A stretch of 12,710 bases of DNA from Planctomycetaceae bacterium (GCA_002708345.1 PANG01000100.1:1-12710); one strand, 5' to 3'. Counted from the first letter of the stretch, positions 1 through 7,848 are shown. Notes: generated from the sequence alone by a model not told the origin. Translations and numbers: made by a program.

Positions 1-1392
1 GATTACGCCTCCCAGATCGTGATTACCAGTGACGGTAAGAGCCATACCGGTGTCCTGCGGCGGCGGACCGACAGCGAGATCCAGCTGCTCGACGCGGAAG
101 GGAAGCTGCTGAAGATCCCGCTGGAAGAGATCGAGGAACAAAAACGGAGTTCCTCCTCCCTGATGCCAACCGACCTCTACAAGACAGTCAAGCAGCAGCA
201 GTTTGTCGACCTGGTCGAGTACCTCACGACGCTCCGCCAGAAGATCGGCAGGGCCTATCCCGGGATGCCTGACGAGATCCCCACGGTCGCACAGCCCGCC
301 TCGGTCGTTCCGCTGCATTCCGAAGAAATGCGTTTTGACCACCCGGTCTGGATCATCGCCAAGCCCGGCACCACCGACAGCTACCTCGTCGTCGAGCAGA
401 AGACGCGCAGGATCTACCAGTTCACCAAGGGTTCAGCGGGAGATCGAAAAGAGCTGTTTGCCGACATCAGCCACGAGGCAATTACCGGGCAGTTCGAGGG
501 GGTGCTCTGCCTGGCCTTTCATCCTGATTTTCTTGAAAACCGCAAGTACTACCTGAACTACCATGTCCGCGAGAACGACATCTTCTCGCCGGTGATCGTC
601 GAACGCCAGGCGACCGCGGACTTGAGTAAAGACATCGGCGGCGCCTCGAGGCGACTGCTGCAGATCCCGCAGCCGACCGAGTTGCACTGGGGTGGCATGC
701 TCGCCTTTGGACCCGATGGCTACCTCTATATCGGGGCAGGCGACGGAGGCCCACAGGAAGATCCACTCGGCAACGGTCAGAACATGAGTATCTTCCTTGG
801 CAAGATCCTCCGCATCGACGTGGACCACAGGGACGAGGGGAAGGAGTACGCCATTCCCGGCACCAACCCGTTCAAGGATGCCGGTGAGGCGATCAGGCCG
901 GAGATCTGGGCCTACGGGTTCCGCATGCCCTGGCGGTTTAGCTGGGATTCCAAGACCGGCGAGATGTACGTGGGAAACATCGGCCAGAACCTGTTCGAGG
1001 AGGTCAACATGCCACGCATCGGCGAGAACCACGGCTGGAACGTGTTCGAGGGTTTTGCTCCCTTTTCCAACCAGTACCGTCGCCGCGGGGAAAAATACAC
1101 GCCCCCGGTCCTCTCCTATCGCCGCAAGCACGGCGTCTCGGTCACCGGCGGCTATGTCTACCGCGGCACGCGCAGCCCCTCCTACGTGGGGGCCTACATC
1201 TTCAGCGATTTTGAATCAAAGACAATCTGGGCGATGACCCAGGTCGATCGGACCCTGGTCAAGGTTCGCAAGATTGGTACCGTGCCGGAGAAGCCGGCCT
1301 CGTTCGGCCTTGCCGCCGATGGCGAGTTGCTGATCGTCGGCTACGAGGGGACCATCTACCGGCTGCTGCTGGACGAGTCGGTATTTGAGTAG
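1..1392 (+). CDS. Heme-binding domain / PQQ-dependent sugar dehydrogenase fusion (5' partial)
   Basis: The reading frame is open from base 1, so the gene is cut at its 5' end; the GTG at 19 lies inside a domain and is not the likely start. The first ~80 residues match the C-terminal end of the planctomycete putative heme-binding (cytochrome c-like) domain: a GKSHTGVL strand, then SLMPTDLY and FVDLVEYLTTL. Its CxxCH motif would lie outside the window. From about residue 116 the protein is a glucose/sorbosone (aldose) dehydrogenase beta-propeller. Family blocks seen are CLAFHPDF, HWGGMLAFGPDGYLYIGAGD with its histidine near residue 229, GKILRIDVD, WAYGFRMPWRFSWD, YVGNIGQNLFEEVN and GENHGWNVFEG. 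Known role: such enzymes oxidise aldoses to lactones in the periplasm with PQQ; the fused heme domain is inferred to take the electrons. Its last 177 bases are antisense to the next gene. The family is secure; the substrate is unknown. Confidence 0.9.
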   Translation, partial: DYASQIVITSDGKSHTGVLRRRTDSEIQLLDAEGKLLKIPLEEIEEQKRSSSSLMPTDLYKTVKQQQFVDLVEYLTTLRQKIGRAYPGMPDEIPTVAQPASVVPLHSEEMRFDHPVWIIAKPGTTDSYLVVEQKTRRIYQFTKGSAGDRKELFADISHEAITGQFEGVLCLAFHPDFLENRKYYLNYHVRENDIFSPVIVERQATADLSKDIGGASRRLLQIPQPTELHWGGMLAFGPDGYLYIGAGDGGPQEDPLGNGQNMSIFLGKILRIDVDHRDEGKEYAIPGTNPFKDAGEAIRPEIWAYGFRMPWRFSWDSKTGEMYVGNIGQNLFEEVNMPRIGENHGWNVFEGFAPFSNQYRRRGEKYTPPVLSYRRKHGVSVTGGYVYRGTRSPSYVGAYIFSDFESKTIWAMTQVDRTLVKVRKIGTVPEKPASFGLAADGELLIVGYEGTIYRLLLDESVFE

Positions 1393-3012
1393 CACTGCCC
1401 GACGGTGATCGATGATATTGAAACCACCGGTGGCCTTGGAGTCGCGGTGCCAGTTCCCCTGCACGAGCAGGCTCGTGACCACGACCTGCGAGATCGTGAA
1501 GAGGAAAAACATTGCCAGGGCAAGGGACGCCCGCCGCTGGAAGAGGCGGCGGATAAAAGCGAAACCCAGGGCCGGCAGCACCAGCAGCAGCCCCAACATG
1601 AATCCCTTCAGCAGCGGGAGGCTGGGAGACCAGAGGTCAAAGGTAAAGAGCAGCTGCAGGACAATCGCATGAAGTGAAACCAGCAGGGCAAAAAGCCAGT
1701 CCCAGGTCGGTCCTGCACGGCGACAGCTCGCCCAGCTGACAAAGACCAGGGGCACCAGCAGCAGAAACTGGCACCAGTAATAATCCACGGGCCGCTGCTG
1801 GCGGCCAGAATTGCCCACGAGAAGTACACTCAGCATGGTCGTCCCCAGGATGATCACGGCCCAGAACAGGAAACGCAGGATTCCCCGGACAAAGCCCCGG
1901 CTTGTCACCACCACCGTCGGCGATCGTGTTTCCGCGTGCGGGCTGGTAAAGCGGCGGTAGACCTTGACCCACAGTCCCAGCGTGATCCCGATGCCGACCA
2001 ACAGGATTCCGACCAGGCCAAAGCTCTTCTCATCTTCTTGAATCGGCGCAACCTTCAATTGCTCGTCAACGGACATGATCGCCACGGCGGTAATGATCGC
2101 CATCAGGCCGGTCACCAGCAGGGCAATCCCGAACCTGCGGTTCCAGAGGTAGTACGACGGGCGGGGGAGAACAACCGAAACAGGGCAGGCGTAGAGATAA
2201 CCCATGTACAACACGCCGCCCAACAGGCAGGCCAGGAAGATGCCAGCTTCTTCAAGAGGGACACGACCAAATTCACCAATAAACAAGTAGGCAAAAATGT
2301 AGAAGAGGAACAGCGCCAGCCCGATAACGATAAATGTCATCACCAGGGGCAGCGCGAGTTCCGCTCCGAGCCCCGCCTCTCCTGACCGTAGCCAGCGCCA
2401 CAGCGATGGAGGTGATTCGGAAGCAGGTGTGGCCTGGGGATCGTCCTTCTCAACCTGGTTTCTTGCTTCGTTCGAGATCGGGCCGGCAGATCGCCGGTAA
2501 ACCTCAATCCATAACAGCAGAACGAGACCACTCGCGACCTGTACGATCCCGAAAAAGGCGATCTCTTCATCATCGCTAAAAAACTCCGCCAGGATTGCTA
2601 TCAGGACGCCCGTGACAATCGCCACCAGGGCAGTCAGACCGGTCGCTTTCCAGAATGCCCGCGTGCGAAACTGGGCCACCAGTCCCCTGGCAATCCAGAC
2701 GGGGAATGTCACCAGTAGCTGCCGATAGATCCGCCGCCTGGCCAGGTAAACAAGGGCCAGGTAGATCACCACTCCAAGCAAGCAGATCCAGGGGCCAATA
2801 ATATCATCAGAAAGCCAGCCCTCGACCACAAAGAAAGTGACCAGGGAGTAAAGCAGCACCCCGATCCCGCTCACGATCGATGCGGCCGCCAGTGGCAGTA
2901 AAACGAGGGCAGGGATATCTGCCTCCCCGCTCCGCAGCAATTGCCACAGTGACCGCTTGTCCGGCGGCGGCACCGCCAGGTCATCGGGCGATAGATCCTC
3001 CTGTTGATTCAT
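1216..3012 (-). CDS. Polytopic membrane protein with internal 4-TM duplication, function unknown
   Basis: I do not recognise a named family. The 598-residue product starts with a charged, proline-containing segment (MNQQEDLSPDD) and has about 13 hydrophobic segments. Residues 22-174 and 203-354 are two copies of one unit: each opens with SLW(Q/R)xLRSGEA, contains four hydrophobic segments and closes with a V(Y)RR-type end (IEVYRR, VKVYRR), joined by a polar linker. Residues ~375-515 add five more hydrophobic segments. ATG at 3012 is preferred over one 48 bases upstream because AGGAG lies at 3024-3028. The last 59 codons, stop included, are antisense to the sugar dehydrogenase, read as a polar tail and have no membrane segment; they may be a run-on created by loss of an earlier stop. 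The gene diverges from the LRR gene and may share its promoter region. A transport or sensing role is possible but unsupported. Confidence 0.75.
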   Translation of the reverse strand: MNQQEDLSPDDLAVPPPDKRSLWQLLRSGEADIPALVLLPLAAASIVSGIGVLLYSLVTFFVVEGWLSDDIIGPWICLLGVVIYLALVYLARRRIYRQLLVTFPVWIARGLVAQFRTRAFWKATGLTALVAIVTGVLIAILAEFFSDDEEIAFFGIVQVASGLVLLLWIEVYRRSAGPISNEARNQVEKDDPQATPASESPPSLWRWLRSGEAGLGAELALPLVMTFIVIGLALFLFYIFAYLFIGEFGRVPLEEAGIFLACLLGGVLYMGYLYACPVSVVLPRPSYYLWNRRFGIALLVTGLMAIITAVAIMSVDEQLKVAPIQEDEKSFGLVGILLVGIGITLGLWVKVYRRFTSPHAETRSPTVVVTSRGFVRGILRFLFWAVIILGTTMLSVLLVGNSGRQQRPVDYYWCQFLLLVPLVFVSWASCRRAGPTWDWLFALLVSLHAIVLQLLFTFDLWSPSLPLLKGFMLGLLLVLPALGFAFIRRLFQRRASLALAMFFLFTISQVVVTSLLVQGNWHRDSKATGGFNIIDHRRAVLLKYRLVQQQPVDGPLVADDQQLAIGGKAERGRLLRHGTNLANLDQGPIDLGHRPDCL

Positions 3013-3023
3013 AACCTGCCTGG

Positions 3024-3028
3024 CTCCT
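3024..3028 (-). promoter_or_regulatory. Ribosome binding site deciding the membrane-protein start
   Basis: Read on the minus strand, AGGAG lies 11 bases before the ATG at 3012. The frame also has an ATG at 3060, but nothing comparable precedes it, and the 16 extra residues it would add are not membrane- or signal-like. Confidence 0.5.
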
Positions 3029-3045
3029 CGCGGGATGCGTGAATG

Positions 3046-3076
3046 TTGGCACAGGTTCACGCTGGTAGACTATGAT
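3046..3076 (+). promoter_or_regulatory. Candidate promoter in the 100-base divergent region
   Basis: TTGGCA (3046-3051) and TATGAT (3071-3076) each differ by one base from the sigma-70 consensus. Their 19-base spacing is longer than the usual 17, so the -10 is the stronger half. It lies 36 bases before the LRR gene's ATG at 3113. On the other strand the overlapping TATCAT (3072-3077) is also one mismatch from a -10 box and could serve the membrane-protein gene. The box sits in GGTAGACTATGATACC, an imperfect palindrome with GGTA/TACC ends. Confidence 0.4.
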
Positions 3077-3112
3077 ACCAGTCCCCTGGACGTCCGTTGT
3101 GGATCGTACCCG

Positions 3113-6100
3113 ATGAAAAAATCCCTTCTGCCCGCCGTCATCCTTTTCCTGGCCTACGGCCTGCTGCTGCACTGGCCGCGTCCGCTGGACGTGTCACTCA
3201 AGGTCGATGCCGCCGGCATGCCCCCGCTGGACATTGCCAGGGCCGATTTCCTGGCGGAACTGAACCGGCATGGACTCAGGCACGTTCCGACTGCCGAAAA
3301 CCTGGCAGCAGGACTCTTCGAAACCATGGTCCCTGGTGAATGGTCCAACGATGGCACCATGGAAAACCCGGCCGGAAAGGCAACGGCTGTAGCCCTGGGA
3401 ATTGAACTTGCCGGCAGCGACCGGCAACTGGAATCCTACCCGGTTGGCTACGACATCATCTTTGAGCAGCCCTGGACCGCTGCGCAAATCCCCGTGGCGG
3501 CTGCATGGCTTGATCGCCAGCAGGCGCTGCTCAACGAGATCCAACCGCTTTTGAAGCGCGAACGCTACTTCCAGTACTACCACAGCAATAATGGCCAGCT
3601 GATCTCTGCGCTGCTGCCTCTTCCCGGCAGTGCACGGTCAATCTCACGCGCCTACCTGGCACGGGCCATGCATGCCCTCGCCGAGAACAGGCTGGAAGAT
3701 GCCGGCCGGGACATCCTTGCTGTCCTGCAGCTGGGAGAGCGCCTGGGCCAGGGTTATTTTATCCTCGAGACGCTGGTGGGAATCGCCGTCCAGGAGATGG
3801 CCAACCAGGCAGTTTGCCAGTGGCTTTCACACCCGCAGCTCACGGCCGAACTGCTCGACAACTTCAAGGCAGACCTGGCAACCATTCCAGCACCCCGTTT
3901 GCCGGTGCAGGCATTTGATCTTGCAGAGCGGTTCGCGGCTCTCGGCATATCCCAGGCGATCCAGCGACAGGGCGCTGCAGGCCTTGCTGCGGTCACCGGT
4001 GCCCATGTCAACAATCCCGTGCTGGTCGACCTGCAGCTCAGCCTGGCCGATTGGAACGAGGTCTTTCGCCTTCAGAATGACCGCTTTGACCACCTGGTGG
4101 AGATCCTCAAGATCGAAGATCCGAGGCAGAGGCGGGCTGCCGTGGACGAGTTTCGCCAGCAAATGATCGAGGAGCTTCGCAATGCAGGATTCAGTCGATC
4201 CGGGTTTCTCGGCATGACCTTCAGCCTCCGCAGCGGCAGCCTGTTTGATGCCAGTCGCAACGTCGAACTGGCATTGACCTCGATCATGTTGCCCACCTCC
4301 GTCGCGGCGATCGAACGGGTTGAGCAATCGCTCATGACCCGTAAGGCAATCGAGACATGTATCGCCATCCGCCAGTACCAGATGGAAAACAGGGCCTACC
4401 CGGAGAACCTGGAAGTCCTTGTGGGCGATTTCCTGCAGTCGATCCCGAACGACATCAAGGTCGACCAGCCGCTCCGTTACCGGAAACTGGAGAAGGGGGC
4501 CCTGCTCTACAGTGTCGGCCCATCCGGTACGGACAACGGGGGCTGGTTTTATCCGTCCTGGGATCCCAGCAGGGACGACCGTGTCTTCCTGGTCGGAAAG
4601 GACGACCGTACCGACGTGCTGGGAAACCCGGTGGAGCGGACGCTCCTTCCGGGAGAGCACTACTACAACGAGAGGGGAAAGCTGGAGCTAATCTCGTTTG
4701 CCGGCGGGGATATCGATGGCCTGGAGATGCAGAAACTTGCCAGGTTATCCAGCCTTCGTTCACTCGATTTCACCTTGACGCGGATCAGCGACGAGGACCT
4801 GGCCATACTGGCCAGCAGAGATGGCGGCGGAGACGGTTTAATGAACCTCCATCAACTCTACCTCCGCAGCACCCCGGTCAGCGATGACGGCCTTGCCGAG
4901 CTGGGAAAAATGACCAGTCTGCAAACGCTTATGCTCGATAACACCGAGATTACTGACGACGGGCTGGTCCACTTGAAGAATCTGACCAACCTGCAAACGC
5001 TTATCCTCAATAACACCGAGATTACTGACGACGGACTGGTCCACTTGAAGAATCTGACCAACCTGCAATTGCTTGTCCTCGCTAACACAGAGATTACTGA
5101 CGACGGACTGGTCCACTTGAAGAACCTGACGAGCCTCACATCTCTCAACCTCAACGGCACCCGGATCACGGATGCCGGCCTCCTGCACCTCGAGGCCATC
5201 GCACCCTCGGAACCACAACTGGGATACGCAGCCCCGGAACCACAACTGGGACAGCTCTGGCTTAGCGGGACCCGGGTGAGTGATGCCGGGCTGGTTCATC
5301 TCAAGGAACTCTCCAACCTGTATGGACTCGCTCTCAGTTCGACCGGGGTCACCGACGCGGGACTCTCGCAACTGGCAGGGCTGACCAGGCTGCGCGATCT
5401 TCACCTGCAAGGCACCGCGGTGACCGAGTCAGGAAGGGCCCACTTTCAGGATAACCCCAACCTGAACCTGCACGTCTACGAAAAGCCGGAGAGCGAGGTG
5501 AAGTTCGAACCCTCCCACGTCATCGAGCGATGGGGATCTGTTATCGACCCGGATGGTGACTGCTCAATCAGCCGGCATGCTGACGAGCTGATTATCAGCG
5601 TGCCAGGCGTGGCCGACTATTCACAGTCCAGCCCGAAGCAGATCGGACAGTACGTCCGCCTGGAGCTGCCTGGTGATGACAAGATCCTCTCGGTGGCCGA
5701 GATCGAGGTATTCCAGGACGGCAAGAATATTGCGAGTGAAGGGACCATAACGCAGTCCTCCACTGATTTCGATGGCCACGCGGAAAGGGCCAATGACGGG
5801 AACACCAGTGGCGAATATTACAAGGACTTGGTGGCTCATTCCGTCACACACACGAAAAGAGAAAAAGATCCCTGGATTGAAATCGATCTGGGCAGGCGGC
5901 GCCCGATTGACATGATCAGGGTCTGGAACCGCACGGATTTCGGGATGCACTCTCGCCTCGATGGGTTCGTCCTCTCCGTCCACGACGAGAACCGTGAGCT
6001 GGTATGGCAAGAACCCCATACCAGGGCAGCGGGCCGTCCACACGGACTCTATCCATTAGCGCATGCAGAGTTCAGGCAGTTCAATGCACCATGCGTGCTA

Positions 6101-6601
6101 AAAAATGTGACCGGGGACTTCACCTTCACAGTCAACGTTGCCATGGACTTGCAACCAGGCCGCAGCAGCCGTTCATATTTCTACAGTGAATACCACGGTG
6201 CGGGAATCCTCGTCTGGGATTCAGAAAATCTCTTCGCCACAGAGGAACGCAATATCTTTACTACCTACCAGCCGGGCTCGCAAGACGCACCTGGCTATGA
6301 CCTTCCTCGCAGCTGGTTCAATGCCAAGGCTTTCCATAACGGATCAAACATATTCCCTATTTTCATAGGGACAGATCACTTCTTCCGGGAGGTCTCCAGC
6401 TGGCTACGCGTAGAGAGAAAGGGAACGCAGCTGACATTTTTCCTGAGCCACGACGGCGAGCAATGGATCGAGACAAGGAAGGTCTCACTCCCGCTGGCCG
6501 AATCGGTTCAAGTCGGGGTCACGGTCAGCAACGCGTCCAGGAAGCAAGTGCAGGCAATCTTTTCGGATTACGAGCTTGTCACGCCAGCTTCCAGTCCCTG
6601 A
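3113..6601 (+). CDS. Large LRR protein with discoidin (F5/8 type C) and DUF1349-like domains
   Basis: This 1162-residue protein starts at ATG 3113, where MKKSLLPAVILFLAYGLLLHW forms a signal anchor with no clear cleavage site, so the rest is probably outside the cytoplasm. Residues ~30-510 are a mostly helical region of a type common in Planctomycetes; its end has the family-like pattern of a YQMENRAYPENLEVLV helix followed by LLYSVGPSGTDNGG. Residues ~535-785 hold about nine leucine-rich repeats of ~24 residues (L..L.L..T.ITDDGL..L), three nearly identical in DNA. DPDGDC (from 812) and the FNAPCVL...GDF block (from 990 to ~1155) look like the two parts of a concanavalin/DUF1349-like domain. 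A discoidin domain lies between them (~844-975: YVRLELPG, QSSTDFDG, DPWIEIDLG, IRVWNRTD). Protein or glycan binding at the surface is inferred; no catalytic motif is visible. The 3' third looks lower in GC than the 5' part. Confidence 0.85.
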   Translation: MKKSLLPAVILFLAYGLLLHWPRPLDVSLKVDAAGMPPLDIARADFLAELNRHGLRHVPTAENLAAGLFETMVPGEWSNDGTMENPAGKATAVALGIELAGSDRQLESYPVGYDIIFEQPWTAAQIPVAAAWLDRQQALLNEIQPLLKRERYFQYYHSNNGQLISALLPLPGSARSISRAYLARAMHALAENRLEDAGRDILAVLQLGERLGQGYFILETLVGIAVQEMANQAVCQWLSHPQLTAELLDNFKADLATIPAPRLPVQAFDLAERFAALGISQAIQRQGAAGLAAVTGAHVNNPVLVDLQLSLADWNEVFRLQNDRFDHLVEILKIEDPRQRRAAVDEFRQQMIEELRNAGFSRSGFLGMTFSLRSGSLFDASRNVELALTSIMLPTSVAAIERVEQSLMTRKAIETCIAIRQYQMENRAYPENLEVLVGDFLQSIPNDIKVDQPLRYRKLEKGALLYSVGPSGTDNGGWFYPSWDPSRDDRVFLVGKDDRTDVLGNPVERTLLPGEHYYNERGKLELISFAGGDIDGLEMQKLARLSSLRSLDFTLTRISDEDLAILASRDGGGDGLMNLHQLYLRSTPVSDDGLAELGKMTSLQTLMLDNTEITDDGLVHLKNLTNLQTLILNNTEITDDGLVHLKNLTNLQLLVLANTEITDDGLVHLKNLTSLTSLNLNGTRITDAGLLHLEAIAPSEPQLGYAAPEPQLGQLWLSGTRVSDAGLVHLKELSNLYGLALSSTGVTDAGLSQLAGLTRLRDLHLQGTAVTESGRAHFQDNPNLNLHVYEKPESEVKFEPSHVIERWGSVIDPDGDCSISRHADELIISVPGVADYSQSSPKQIGQYVRLELPGDDKILSVAEIEVFQDGKNIASEGTITQSSTDFDGHAERANDGNTSGEYYKDLVAHSVTHTKREKDPWIEIDLGRRRPIDMIRVWNRTDFGMHSRLDGFVLSVHDENRELVWQEPHTRAAGRPHGLYPLAHAEFRQFNAPCVLKNVTGDFTFTVNVAMDLQPGRSSRSYFYSEYHGAGILVWDSENLFATEERNIFTTYQPGSQDAPGYDLPRSWFNAKAFHNGSNIFPIFIGTDHFFREVSSWLRVERKGTQLTFFLSHDGEQWIETRKVSLPLAESVQVGVTVSNASRKQVQAIFSDYELVTPASSP
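4919..5134 (+). repeat. Three tandem 72-base LRR units
   Basis: Copies start at 4919, 4991 and 5063, each encoding one 24-residue repeat (core TEITDDGLVHLKNLT). By hand alignment, copies 1 and 2 differ at 3 of 72 bases and copies 2 and 3 at 9 of 72. A more diverged unit follows at 5135. The period is a whole number of codons, so copy gain or loss keeps the frame and adds or removes one repeat. Confidence 0.9.
5209..5251 (+). repeat. 27-base partial tandem duplication within the LRR region
   Basis: The 16-mer GGAACCACAACTGGGA occurs at 5209 and again at 5236, 27 bases apart. In protein this gives EPQLGYAAP followed by EPQLG, a nine-residue in-frame insertion in the loop between two leucine-rich repeats, making that unit clearly longer than 24 residues. 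Confidence 0.8.
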
Positions 6602-6625
6602 TCGAGGACTTACTTCCCGCTGGCG
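6582..6625. terminator. Inverted repeat spanning two convergent stop codons
   Basis: CGCCAGC (6582-6588) pairs with GCTGGCG (6619-6625), and inside it AGTCC (6593-6597) pairs with GGACT (6606-6610) around an 8-base loop. Both stop codons, of the LRR gene (6599-6601) and the serine hydrolase (6610-6612), fall within it. There is no T-run on either side, so it is at best a weak or factor-assisted bidirectional terminator. Confidence 0.3.
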
Positions 6626-7716
6626 GCCCGAAGCAGCCGGAAGAACTCGCCGCCGAAATTGTTGCCCGACTGGTCTCCCAGGCGGGTGATCACCAGCTGC
6701 TGGCTGGGAATCACGTAAAGCCGCCGGCCCAGCTTGCCCTGGGCCGCGTACATGTCCTTCGGTGCTGACGGCAGCAGACGTCCCGGCTTTTTCTCGCCAC
6801 CGCCGCGGGCCACGAACGGCCCACCGTTAAGCCACCAGAGGTAGCCGTAGGACGGGTTCAGCTGCTGCGACGGCGAGGTCGCCTGCTTGATGTAGTCCTT
6901 GTCGACCAGCACATCCTTCCCATCCCAGAACCCGTTGGCAGACATCAACAGGCCAAAGCGTGCCAGGTCACGGGCGGTGGTGGCAAAACCAAACTTGTTG
7001 GCCACCACCGTGTTCTCATCCGCCCAGGGACGCACGGCCCAGCGCGAGTCCTTCATCCCCAGCGGACCGGTAAGCCACTTCTTTGTCAGCTGGTTCTCGT
7101 CCATCCCCGACGCCCTGGCCACACAGGTCAGCGAGCGGGAATAGGCGGTGGTGTTGTAGAACCATTTCGTCCCGGCTGGTGCCTGGTACTGCAGCCGGGT
7201 CCCCAGGCCGCTGGACATGCTGACCAGGTGCCGGATGGTGATCTTCGCCTCTGCCTCGGGCGGTGCCTTGGACCAGCCCTTGCCAAGATGCACACTGACC
7301 GGGTCATCGATCCTGAGCAGGCCCTTCTGCTGGGCGATCCCGACCAGCATGGCAGCCACGCTCTTCTGGGCCGAGGCGACATCCTCGACCGGATGGCCCT
7401 GGCTGTCGGTTCCCAGCAGGAAATGAAAATAAGGGTTCCGGCCACCGCTGGGGGTCTTCTCGGGCGGATCGATCTTCCAGTACTGCTCGGCCAGGATACG
7501 GCCGCGGTAAAGGATCACCACGCCGGAGGATTTCTCCTTGCCGGCATAAGCAAGAGCTTCTTTCAGCTTCGCTGCATCCCAGCCAATCGTACCCGGCTCG
7601 ACCGTTTCCCATTTCCCCTTGGCGGGTGGGAAGTAGAGAGCCTCGCCCTTTTTGTCAGCCGCGGCCAACGAGAGAGGCAGGCAGAAAAGCAGCAGGCAAA
7701 CAAGGGTCGTTTTCAT
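6610..7716 (-). CDS. Secreted serine hydrolase, class C beta-lactamase / S12 family
   Basis: The 368-residue protein starts at ATG 7716 with a Sec signal peptide (MKTTLVCLLLFCLPLSLAAA). Upstream in-frame ATGs at 7770 and 7782 would bury the signal. The nucleophile motif SxxK is S115-A-Q-K118, in the usual context before a helix (SVAAMLVGIAQQKGLLRIDDPV). The second motif falls in PAGTKWFYNTTAYS (Y187), where the common YxN reads Y-N-T. FATTARDLARFG (244-255) and SYGYLWWLN are typical of the COG1680-type group, and the third motif region is QGKLGRRLYVIPSQQLVI in place of HTG/KTG. Known relatives include esterases, D-aminopeptidases and penicillin-binding-like proteins; true beta-lactamase activity is unlikely and the substrate is unknown. 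No good ribosome binding site is seen. The gene is convergent with the LRR gene and divergent from the dioxygenase gene. Confidence 0.88.
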   Translation of the reverse strand: MKTTLVCLLLFCLPLSLAAADKKGEALYFPPAKGKWETVEPGTIGWDAAKLKEALAYAGKEKSSGVVILYRGRILAEQYWKIDPPEKTPSGGRNPYFHFLLGTDSQGHPVEDVASAQKSVAAMLVGIAQQKGLLRIDDPVSVHLGKGWSKAPPEAEAKITIRHLVSMSSGLGTRLQYQAPAGTKWFYNTTAYSRSLTCVARASGMDENQLTKKWLTGPLGMKDSRWAVRPWADENTVVANKFGFATTARDLARFGLLMSANGFWDGKDVLVDKDYIKQATSPSQQLNPSYGYLWWLNGGPFVARGGGEKKPGRLLPSAPKDMYAAQGKLGRRLYVIPSQQLVITRLGDQSGNNFGGEFFRLLRAASGK

Positions 7717-7768
7717 CTGGTCAGGTCCGAGGCGAGTACTTGTTTGGTAAAAGCAATCTCCGACAGGC

Positions 7769-7774
7769 ATCCTA
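7769..7774 (-). promoter_or_regulatory. Possible -10 element for the serine hydrolase
   Basis: Read on the minus strand, GCTAGGATGCCTG contains TAGGAT (two mismatches to TATAAT), 52 bases before the ATG at 7716. No convincing -35 is visible. It is listed mainly because it resembles the boxes at 3071 and 7849. Confidence 0.2.
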
Positions 7775-7848
7775 GCATGCATCCGGAGAGCACCCTGTCT
7801 GCAGATGAAAAATTCCCCTGCCGATAACCCCCATTAACAGATGCGGCC

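Noticed and set aside
1..1392. GTG at 19 as the real start of the first gene
   Set aside because: The frame is open to the window edge, and the codons before and after it belong to the heme-binding domain.
1424..1433. Perfect palindrome CCACCGGTGG near the end of gene 1
   Set aside because: It is only ten bases, with no T-run or second copy, and lies inside the frame of the minus-strand gene.
3827..4660. 277-codon open frame antisense to the LRR gene
   Set aside because: No ribosome binding site or recognisable motif. It lies wholly within the well-supported LRR reading frame and reflects GC-rich codon bias.
4919..5134. Regular repeats as a possible CRISPR array
   Set aside because: Units are contiguous with no spacers, have a whole-codon period and encode leucine-rich repeats in frame.
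7228..7827. Open frame on the plus strand opposite the serine hydrolase
   Set aside because: It lies opposite the SxxK region of a clear family member and runs through the divergent promoter region.
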